Assembly: GCA_035342095.1 (NCBI GenBank)
Contig: DAOQWL010000024.1
Location: forward strand, 1 to 64,000
Direction: 5' to 3'
Source: PLanc-01 sp035342095
GTDB lineage: Bacteria; Planctomycetota; Phycisphaerae; Sedimentisphaerales; Anaerobacaceae
Length of the DNA stretch: 64,000 bases
Part shown: positions 24,084 to 31,052 of the stretch, piece after piece
Position numbering within the stretch: the first letter of the stretch is position 1
Layout of the letters: every line of letters begins with the position of its first letter
Program-made: the position numbers and the translations under genes
Notes under the pieces: model-generated
What the model was told of the DNA's origin: nothing
Databases searched by the model: none
The model's input: the letters and a program-made list of their open reading frames with translations, nothing else

Positions 24084-25439
24084 CTATCCGGGCCTTCGGT
24101 CCACGACCCGCTCGACGCCGCCGGGCAGTCGGCGAAGCGAGCCGGGCTCCAGGAGGATGACCTTGGCTTCGACGTCGAGCATCGCCTGGATGCGCCGGGC
24201 GGCCTCCAGGCGCAGCGTCTCGATGGCCTTGATCTTGTCGAGCGACCGGATGTCGTCGGCGATCTCCACGCGGATCTGCACGGTGTCGATCCCGCCTTCC
24301 TGGTCGAGGATGATCTGGAAATACGGGCTGATGCCCTCGCACTCCGCGAGAATCTCCTCGACCTGCGAGGGGAAGAAGCCGACGCCGCGAAGGAGCACGA
24401 GATCATCCGTCCGCCCGCAGATCGGGGCCATGCGGACGAACGTCCGTCCGCACGGGCAGGGCTCCGGATTCAGGCGGGTGATGTCCCCGGTCCGGTAGCG
24501 GATGAGCGGGAAGCCCTCTTTCATGATGGTTGTGACGACCAGCTCTCCTTCGCAGCCTTCGGGGACCGGCGCGAGCGTCTTGGGATCGATGACTTCCACG
24601 ATGAACTGGTCCTCGTTGATGTGCAGGCCCTGACGGAGGCGGCACTCGCCTGCGACGCCGGGACCGAGGATCTCCGTGGGGCCGTACGTGTCGATCGACT
24701 CGATGTGGAGTCGCTGCTCCAACTGCCGTCGGAGCGGGTCGCTCCACCGCTCGCCGCTGAACAGGCCCAGGCGGAGGGACAACTGCTCCGGACGGACCTG
24801 CGTCTCTTCGAGGCTGATTGCGAGGTTCAACGCATGGCTCGGCGTAGTCGCCAGCACGGTCGTCTTGAAATCGCGCATGACGACGATCTGCTTGGCCACC
24901 CCCGCGGCCAGGGAGGCGGGGATCACCGACGCGCCGATCCGTTCGGCCCCCTGGTGGAAGCCGAAGCCTTCCGCGAACAGGCTGTAATGGAGGGCGATCT
25001 GGACGACGTCGTGCTGCGTGACGCCGGCGGCCGCGAGCAGTCGGGCGGCGCACTCCCGCCAGTTCCGCAGGTCATTGGGCGTGTATCCGACGACGATGGG
25101 CTTGGGACCTCCCGAGGCGGCCTTGTGCGTCGAAGCCCCTCTGCCCGGGGCGCCTGACGTCGTGTGGATCCGCACGATGTCCCGCAGCGGGACCGCGAAC
25201 ATGTCGTACGGATAGCTCCGCTGGAGGTCCTCCTTCGTGGTGAACGGCAGTTCCTGCAGCGCCCGCAGATTCTTGAGACGCTCCAGATCGACCTCGTGGC
25301 TGTCGAACGCGGCCTTGTAGAAGGCGACGTTGCGATATACGCGGTTCAGCGTCGATTGCAGACGCTCGAGCTGGACCTGGGTCAGCTCGTCGCGCGGGAT
25401 CGTTTCGCACTTGGGATTGTACATGCTCACCTGGTCCAT
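24084..25439 (-). CDS. paaK: Phenylacetate-CoA ligase family enzyme
   Basis: A 451-aa adenylate-forming ligase that activates an aryl- or short-chain acid to its CoA thioester. Family landmarks are 'PFTTKEDLQRSYPY', 'GFHQGAERIGASVIP', 'DTYGPTEILGPGVAGEC', 'PLIRYRTGDI', 'GRTDDLVLLRGVGFFPSQVEEIL' and the C-terminal AMP-ligase domain. AGGTGA precedes the ATG at 25439. It is the last gene of a run with livKHMGF, which suggests that the imported compound is activated by this enzyme. The P-loop is unusual: after HTTSG (about 92-96) an extra stretch of about 15 residues precedes 'KPIVVGYT', where family members read SSGTTGKPT. This may alter or abolish activity. Confidence 0.85.
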   Translation of the reverse strand: MDQVSMYNPKCETIPRDELTQVQLERLQSTLNRVYRNVAFYKAAFDSHEVDLERLKNLRALQELPFTTKEDLQRSYPYDMFAVPLRDIVRIHTTSGAPGRGASTHKAASGGPKPIVVGYTPNDLRNWRECAARLLAAAGVTQHDVVQIALHYSLFAEGFGFHQGAERIGASVIPASLAAGVAKQIVVMRDFKTTVLATTPSHALNLAISLEETQVRPEQLSLRLGLFSGERWSDPLRRQLEQRLHIESIDTYGPTEILGPGVAGECRLRQGLHINEDQFIVEVIDPKTLAPVPEGCEGELVVTTIMKEGFPLIRYRTGDITRLNPEPCPCGRTFVRMAPICGRTDDLVLLRGVGFFPSQVEEILAECEGISPYFQIILDQEGGIDTVQIRVEIADDIRSLDKIKAIETLRLEAARRIQAMLDVEAKVILLEPGSLRRLPGGVERVVDRRPG

Positions 25440-25455
25440 GGGCTCACCTGAAGTG

Positions 25456-25541
25456 TGATTGTTGATGTTTGATTTTTGATTCCAGACATGTCGCGGGTCC
25501 ATTTCTTCTAATCAGTAATCAACAATCCGAAATCAAACCTC
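25456..25541. repeat. AT-rich inverted repeat between paaK and livF
   Basis: A left arm rich in 'gattgttgat...tttgattttt' and a right arm 'aatcaacaatccgaaatcaaac' are imperfect reverse complements. The composition contrasts with the GC-rich genes on both sides. Confidence 0.45.
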
Positions 25542-25544
25542 CAA

Positions 25545-26279
25545 TCATTCATCAATGGTTCGGTACTCCTTCCCGAGGTAGGCCCGCTGGACCTCGGGGT
25601 TGTCGCTGAGTTGTCGCGAGGGGCCCTGCAGGACGATCTGGCCGGTCTCGATCACGTAGCCGCGGTCGGCCACCGCCAGGGCGGCCCGCGCGTTCTGCTC
25701 GACGAGCAGGATGGTCAGGCCGTTGCGCTTGAGCGTGACGATGGTCTCGTAGATGTCCCGCACGACCAGCGGCGCGACGCCCAGCGAGGGCTCGTCCATC
25801 ATGAGCAGTCGGGGTCGGGACATCAGCGCGCGTCCGATGGCCAGCATCTGCTGCTGGCCGCCGGAGAGCGTGCCTGCGAGCTGGCTCGACCGCTCCTTCA
25901 GGATGCCGAAGAGGTCGTACACCTGCTCCAGGCTCTCGTCCAGGTCCCTGTTCTTGCTCGTCCGCCGACGGCAGAAGGCGCCGAGCCGGAGATTCTCATG
26001 GACGGTCATGGTGGCGAACACATGCCGGCCCTCCGGGACGAGGCAGCAGCCCCTCGCGACGATCTTTTCCGCCCGCCGGCCGACGATGCTGTGCTTGTCG
26101 AATACGATCTCGCCCGAGCGGGCTTTCAGAATGCCCGCGATGGTCTTGAGCAGGGTGGTCTTGCCCGCACCGTTGGCGCCGATCACGGCGACCGCCTCGC
26201 CCGGCGCGACGTGCAGACTGATGCCCTTGAGGACCCGCAGGGGTCCGTATCCGGCTTCGAGATTGCGGATCTCAAGCAT
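25545..26279 (-). CDS. livF: Branched-chain amino acid-type ABC transporter ATPase LivF
   Basis: A 244-aa ABC ATPase. Walker A is GANGAGKTTLL (about 34-44), the signature is LSGGQQQML, Walker B is RLLMMDEPS, and the switch His position reads LVEQN, as is normal for LivF. The conserved 'VPEGRHVFATMTVHENL' identifies the LivF branch. Its start overlaps the end of livG by eight bases. It works with LivG, the permeases LivH and LivM and the LivK receptor to import amino acids or, in this context, another organic acid. Confidence 0.93.
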   Translation of the reverse strand: MLEIRNLEAGYGPLRVLKGISLHVAPGEAVAVIGANGAGKTTLLKTIAGILKARSGEIVFDKHSIVGRRAEKIVARGCCLVPEGRHVFATMTVHENLRLGAFCRRRTSKNRDLDESLEQVYDLFGILKERSSQLAGTLSGGQQQMLAIGRALMSRPRLLMMDEPSLGVAPLVVRDIYETIVTLKRNGLTILLVEQNARAALAVADRGYVIETGQIVLQGPSRQLSDNPEVQRAYLGKEYRTIDE

Positions 26280-27042
26280 GGTCGTCCCCCAGGTAGATGC
26301 GGATCACGTCGGGGTTTCGCTGGATGGCCGCGGGCGGGCCCTCCGCGATCTTGCGACCCTGGTCGAGGACGAGCACCTCGTCCGAGATGTTCATCACGAG
26401 CGACATGTCGTGCTCGACGATCAGGCACGTGATGCCCCGGTCGCGGATCCGGAGGATCAGGCGGGCGAGTTCCTGCGTCTCATGGATGTTCAGTCCCGCC
26501 GCGGGTTCGTCCAGCAGCAACAGCGCGGGTTCGGTGGCGAGGGCCCTCGCGAACTCCACGAGTCTCTGACGCCCGAAAGACAGGTTCGACGCGGTCTCCT
26601 TGGCGCAGGATATCAGGCCGAGGTCCATGAGAGTGTCCGCCGCGCGGCACTGGATCTCCCGCTCCTCCCGCCAGGTCCTGGGCAGTTTCAACATCCCGGC
26701 GAGGAAGCCCGCCCGGGTCCGCGGGTGCCGGCCCACCATGACGTTCTCCAGGACGGTCATGTGGGCAAAGAGCTTCGTGGTCTGGAAGGTCCTGGCGATT
26801 CCGAGCGACGCGATGGCGTGCGGCCTCCGGGCGGTGATTCGCCTGCCGCGGAAGAAGACGTCGCCCTGGTGCGGCGTGATCGTGCCGGCGATGAGATTGA
26901 AGAGGGTGGTCTTGCCCGCGCCGTTGGGACCGATGACCGCCTTGATCGCGCCGGCGGGGACCGTCATGCTCACGTCCTGGACGGCGTGGACTCCGCCGAA
27001 GGAACGACACAGACTCCGGGTTTCCAGGAGGACGCCGCTCAT
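26272..27042 (-). CDS. livG: Branched-chain amino acid-type ABC transporter ATPase LivG
   Basis: A 256-aa ABC ATPase of the LivG branch: Walker A GPNGAGKTTLFN, 'GIARTFQTTKLFAHMTVLENVMVG' Q-loop region, signature NLSFGRQRLVEFARAL (a variant of LSGGQ, common in LivG), Walker B LLLLDEPAAGL, and switch His in VEHDM. The start at 27042 (MSGVLLETRS) was preferred because the in-frame extension upstream runs into a palindromic intergenic repeat. It overlaps livF by eight bases, indicating translational coupling. Confidence 0.92.
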   Translation of the reverse strand: MSGVLLETRSLCRSFGGVHAVQDVSMTVPAGAIKAVIGPNGAGKTTLFNLIAGTITPHQGDVFFRGRRITARRPHAIASLGIARTFQTTKLFAHMTVLENVMVGRHPRTRAGFLAGMLKLPRTWREEREIQCRAADTLMDLGLISCAKETASNLSFGRQRLVEFARALATEPALLLLDEPAAGLNIHETQELARLILRIRDRGITCLIVEHDMSLVMNISDEVLVLDQGRKIAEGPPAAIQRNPDVIRIYLGDDHA

Positions 27043-27065
27043 ACGGCCTCCTCGGCCTGCCGGGA

Positions 27066-27223
27066 AGGAAATCCGAAATTCGAAATTCGAAATCCGAAAC
27101 AAAGTCGAATGGCCAAAACCCGGAATTCAAAACGGACCCGCTGGCCGACGCCGGCGTTTCGGTCATTGGTATTCTGGGTCAGTCGTGCTGGTTTCGGATT
27201 TCGGATTTCGAATTTCGGATTTT
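27066..27223. repeat. AT-rich palindromic element between livM and livG
   Basis: Repeated 'gaaatccgaaattcg' words at 27066-27100 face 'cggatttcgaatttcgg' words at 27191-27223, giving a long imperfect inverted repeat around a GC-rich centre. The element interrupts an otherwise tightly packed transporter operon. Confidence 0.6.
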
Positions 27224-27225
27224 CT

Positions 27226-28293
27226 TCAGCCATGCAGCCTCCTCGACAACAGGGAGGTTGCCGCCCGGGATTTGGGCACGCGGAGCAGACCCTGGGGAGC
27301 CAAGATCATGACGCCGATGAGGATGGCGCCGAAGACCGCGTCGTCGTAGGAGCCGAAGACGCCGCGAAGGGACAGGAAATTCAACAGGACGCCCATGACC
27401 ATCGCGCCCCAGAGACTGTCCATGCCGCCGACCGCGACGATGGCGACGTACCGCACGGACTTCATCACCGCGACCTCGGACGGCCCGATGCTGGCGTTGT
27501 AGTGGGTCAGCATGGCGCCGCCGACCGCGGCGAACAGGGCGCTCAGGACGAACGTGGCCAGCTTGTAGCGATACGTGTTGATTCCGAGCGAGTGAGCGGC
27601 CTCCTCGCTCTGGTGGATGGATCGCAGGGCCCGCCCGACTCGCGAGTGGACCAGATTCAGGGCCAGGACCATGGCGACGAGGACGACGACCCAGGCGATG
27701 TAGTAGTTCTGGACGCGGAAGGGGGCCCGCCCGTTGATCTGGAGGGCGCCGATGAGCGGGAAGGGCGGAACGTTGGAGATGCCGTCGGCCTGGCCGAAGA
27801 GCTTGGCGCCGAGGACGATGCGATAGATGATCAGGCCGAAACCGAGGGTGGCCATCGCCAGGTAGTGACCGGTCAGGCGAATCACAGGCAGGCCGATGGC
27901 CAGGGCGATCAAAGCGGTCAGGAGCATTGCCGTCGCGAAGGCCGGCCAAGGCGAGAAGGAGAGGATCCGGCTGCCGTACAGGTCCTGCCACTGGACGAGC
28001 AGTCCGAGCGACCGGAGCGATGTGACCAGCGGCGTGTCGCGCCAGGCGATGAGATTGTGCGTGGTCATGACTGCGACGGTGTAGCCGCCGATGGCGAAGA
28101 AGCCGGCGTGGCCGAGGGATATCTGTCCGGCGTAGCCCATGAGCAGGCACAGTCCGATCACGACCATCGCGTAGCAGGCGGACATGGTGATCTGCGTCAT
28201 GTAGAAGGTCTTGCCCGCGGCGGCGAGCACCAGGTGCAGCGCGACGATCAGGACAACCGCGGCGAGGACGGGGTAGTAGATTCGCAATCGCAT
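27226..28293 (-). CDS. livM: Branched-chain amino acid-type ABC transporter permease LivM
   Basis: A 355-aa integral membrane protein with about nine hydrophobic segments. The family marks are 'LLMGYAGQISLGHAGFFAIGGY' near the N terminus and 'IGPSEVAVMKSVRYVAIVAVGGMDSLWGAMVMGV' in the C-terminal third, together with 'EEAAHSLGINTYRYKL', the ATPase-contacting loop. Its ATG overlaps the stop of livH by one base (TGATG). A 183-bp gap with a palindromic repeat separates it from livG. Confidence 0.92.
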   Translation of the reverse strand: MRLRIYYPVLAAVVLIVALHLVLAAAGKTFYMTQITMSACYAMVVIGLCLLMGYAGQISLGHAGFFAIGGYTVAVMTTHNLIAWRDTPLVTSLRSLGLLVQWQDLYGSRILSFSPWPAFATAMLLTALIALAIGLPVIRLTGHYLAMATLGFGLIIYRIVLGAKLFGQADGISNVPPFPLIGALQINGRAPFRVQNYYIAWVVVLVAMVLALNLVHSRVGRALRSIHQSEEAAHSLGINTYRYKLATFVLSALFAAVGGAMLTHYNASIGPSEVAVMKSVRYVAIVAVGGMDSLWGAMVMGVLLNFLSLRGVFGSYDDAVFGAILIGVMILAPQGLLRVPKSRAATSLLSRRLHG

Positions 28294-29183
28294 CAGGCGG
28301 TCCTCAACGCGGTCGTCTCCCGTCGGGCGAACAGGCCGGTCGGGCGGAAGACCAGAATCAACAGCAGCACGACGATGGCGACGACTTCCTTGTAGGCGGA
28401 AGCGAACTGGCTAATCACGAAGGCCTCCAGCAGACCGAGGAACAGGCCGGCCGCCACGGCGGCCATGCTGTTGCCCAGTCCGCCGACGATGGCGACGGTG
28501 AAGCCCTTGATGGCCAGCGGGGCGCCCATGTCGTACTGGGTCTGCGTGATGGGCGAGACGACGCAGCCGGCCAGGGCGCCGATCCCGGCGCTGAGCATGA
28601 ACGAGAACGTGACCATCCATCGGTCGTTGACGCCACACAGACGGGCCGCCATCCGGTCGTCGGCGCAGGCCCGCATCGCCTGGCCGGTGGTTGTGTAGCG
28701 GAAGAACAGCGTCAGCGCCGCGACGATCACGGCGCTGACGCCGAGGACCCACAGGACCTGGGGCGGGATGTACGCCCCCAGGATCTTGATGGTCGAGCTG
28801 GCGGTGCCGGTGAAATAGGGCAGGGACCACGGCTTCTCGTCCCAGATGTGGAGCATGGCCTCGCGGATCAGGATCGACAGGCCGATCGTGATGATGACCA
28901 GGCGGACGACGGACGGATTGCGGATCTGGCGGATGAAGACCAGTTCGAGCAGTCCGCCCAGGAGGGTCGTGATCAGGACCGCGAGGAGGATCGCCACCGG
29001 CAGCGGAAGGACCTGCGCCAGGCTGATGGCCGTCATCGCGCCGACGATGAGGAACTCGCCCTGGGCGAAGTTGATGATCCCCGTCGTGCAATAGATGATG
29101 TTGAAGCCGATCGCCACGATGGCGTATATGCTGCCGGCCGTGATACCCGAAAGGGCGTATTGGACGAACAGGGAGAGAGTCAT
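28293..29183 (-). CDS. livH: Branched-chain amino acid-type ABC transporter permease LivH
   Basis: A 296-aa integral membrane protein. Conserved LivH segments are 'GITAGSIYAIVAIGFNIIY', 'GIINFAQGEFLIVGAM', 'ADDRMAARLCGVNDRWMVTFSFMLSAGIGALAG' and 'KGFTVAIVGGLGNSMAAV'. The gene starts 21 bp after livK ends and overlaps livM by one base, so the permeases are made together. The length is normal for the family. Confidence 0.93.
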   Translation of the reverse strand: MTLSLFVQYALSGITAGSIYAIVAIGFNIIYCTTGIINFAQGEFLIVGAMTAISLAQVLPLPVAILLAVLITTLLGGLLELVFIRQIRNPSVVRLVIITIGLSILIREAMLHIWDEKPWSLPYFTGTASSTIKILGAYIPPQVLWVLGVSAVIVAALTLFFRYTTTGQAMRACADDRMAARLCGVNDRWMVTFSFMLSAGIGALAGCVVSPITQTQYDMGAPLAIKGFTVAIVGGLGNSMAAVAAGLFLGLLEAFVISQFASAYKEVVAIVVLLLILVFRPTGLFARRETTALRTA

Positions 29184-29204
29184 CGTGATTCCATCTCGTC
29201 CCGT

Positions 29205-30377
29205 CTACTGCTGATAGATGGCGAACTTCTCGTCCTTGACCGTGAGCATCTCGAAAGCGTCCATGCCCAGGCCGTTGTGATCCTGCGCGGAGAAGTTGAA
29301 GACGCCGGCGGTGCCGACCACGCCGGTAAGGCTCTCCAGGGCGTCCCGAACGGCCTCCTTGTCGGTCGAGCCGGCCTTCTTGATCGCCTCGGTCAGGACG
29401 AGCAGGGCGTCGTAGGCATGGCCTCCGAACGTGCTGGCGTCCTCGTGGAACCTGGATTCATAGTCCTTTTTGTACTGGGTGAGGATCGCCTTCTGGGGAT
29501 GGTCCGCCGGCAGGACATCGGCTACGAGGAGCCGGCCGCAGGGGAAGATCGTGCCGTTGGCCGCCTCGCCGCTGCCCTGGATGTAGCGGGTGTTGCCGTA
29601 CCCGTGGCTCTGGAACAGAGGCACATCGAGCTGGATTTGCTTCATGTTCTTGGCGACGAGGCCCTGGGCGGGCTCGATGGACCAGTTGACGACCGCCTGC
29701 ACGCCGGCCCCCTTGACCTTGGTCAGGACGCCTTGCAGATCGGTGGACTCCTTCTCATAGACCTCGCTGATCACGATCTCGATGCCATTCTCCGGAGCGA
29801 GCTTCTCCAACTGGGCCTTGCCGCCCGCGCCGAAACCGGTGTTGCTCGTGATGACGCCGATCTTGGCGATCCCCATGGTCTTCATCGTGTTGAAGATCGA
29901 TTGGACGGCCTGGCTGTCCTTCTGGGGGGTCTTGAAGACGTAGCTGGCGAGCGGATTGACGATCGTCTCCGCCGCGGCACAGGATACCAGAATCGTCCGG
30001 CCTTCCTGGCAGATCTCCTTGATGGCCATGGTCTCCCCGCTGGTCGAGGGTCCGAGGATGGCCAGGACCTTTTCTTCCTCGATCAGTTGCTTGGCCAGGG
30101 AGATGGCGTTGGCCGGCATGGTCGCGGAGTCCTTGACGATCAACTGGATCTTGCGGCCGTTGATTCCGCCTGCTTGGTTGATCTTCTCCGCGAACATCTC
30201 GACGGTCTTGGCTTCCGGGGCGCCCAGATTCGAGGCCCCTCCGGTCACTGCGAAGATGGCGCCGATCTTGATGGGCTCCGCCGGAGCAGGCCCCGCGGAC
30301 GGCTTCTTGCACCCTGACACGATCGCAACACCGCTCACAACCAGTATGCCCAGAATCCTTGTCCATTGCACTCGCAT
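29205..30377 (-). CDS. livK: ABC transporter substrate-binding lipoprotein LivK-like
   Basis: A 390-aa periplasmic-binding protein of the Leu/Ile/Val-binding type. A lipoprotein signal (ILGILVVSGVAIVSGCKK, lipobox VSGC) anchors it. The mature protein begins 'IKIGAIFAVTGGASNLGAPE' and contains 'VLAILGPSTSGETMAIKEI', the usual ligand-contact region, plus 'GTIFPCGRLLVADVLP'. The ligand cannot be fixed; with paaK at the end of the operon an aromatic or branched acid is plausible. A promoter lies at 30647-30675 and leaves a leader of about 265 nt. Confidence 0.9.
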   Translation of the reverse strand: MRVQWTRILGILVVSGVAIVSGCKKPSAGPAPAEPIKIGAIFAVTGGASNLGAPEAKTVEMFAEKINQAGGINGRKIQLIVKDSATMPANAISLAKQLIEEEKVLAILGPSTSGETMAIKEICQEGRTILVSCAAAETIVNPLASYVFKTPQKDSQAVQSIFNTMKTMGIAKIGVITSNTGFGAGGKAQLEKLAPENGIEIVISEVYEKESTDLQGVLTKVKGAGVQAVVNWSIEPAQGLVAKNMKQIQLDVPLFQSHGYGNTRYIQGSGEAANGTIFPCGRLLVADVLPADHPQKAILTQYKKDYESRFHEDASTFGGHAYDALLVLTEAIKKAGSTDKEAVRDALESLTGVVGTAGVFNFSAQDHNGLGMDAFEMLTVKDEKFAIYQQ

Positions 30378-30646
30378 GGCTTCTTTCCTTTCCGACCTTG
30401 CCGGTCAACGGTTCTCACGCTCGACCTCCTCATCCCAGAGAGAGGACGGTCTTGCCCAAGACTTCGCGCACCCCCGGTCGGTCCTTTCCGGCCGGCGGGC
30501 ATCGAGATCAAATGCTCTTGATACGACCCTGGTTTTGCTCTCACGCCTGACGACGGGCGAGCATCCGCCCGGACAAGGGGATTCGGCCGATTCTCGACCG
30601 AGACCTTCGGATGCATCTAATCCCACAGGCTCCATGCCTGCACCCT

Positions 30647-30675
30647 ACAGTATCGTGCGGAGTTTACCGAGTCAA
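30647..30675 (-). promoter_or_regulatory. Promoter of the liv-paaK operon
   Basis: TTGACT and TACTGT on the minus strand with a 17-bp spacer. Confidence 0.6.
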
Positions 30676-30701
30676 CCCCCTTCTTGGCGCGGTGATTTTC
30701 C

Positions 30702-30730
30702 TTGCAGACCTGGGGCGAATGTGGTAGACA
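30702..30730 (+). promoter_or_regulatory. Promoter of the LamG-PA14 surface protein gene
   Basis: TTGCAG and TAGACA with a 17-bp spacer; the sequence just before the -10 box (AATGTGGTA) is shared with the promoter of the paralogue at 43320-43348. Confidence 0.5.
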
Positions 30731-31052
30731 GTAGGAATGTGGAGTGTTCTCTGACACGACAGAGAGTAGACCGCTGCGCCGGCAGGGCGATCCGGAGGTG
30801 GGGATTTTACTTCATCACCTGAGCATGTTCCCCCGAGGGTCGGCGGGCCGGATACCGCGGTGAGCGGCGCGTGCGGTCACGATTTCTGCGTATTGCGACA
30901 TGATGTACTGGACCTCGGAAGGAAGGAGGTGGAGTGAGCAGTTCAGAACACAAGAGCCCGAAATCTGCGTTTTCGATCTAGGGAGTGGTCTGTCTTTGGC
31001 GCGTAGCCAGGGCATGGGGGGCCGTGTAGGTTTTTTTGAACGGAGGACTGCC

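Larger units (their letters stand above)
30378..31052. other. Divergent promoter region between livK and the LamG-PA14 gene
   Basis: The 675-bp gap contains two back-to-back promoters (30647-30675 minus, 30702-30730 plus). Both transcripts have long untranslated leaders (roughly 265 and 315 nt). No coding region or recognised riboswitch is visible in either leader. Confidence 0.6.
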
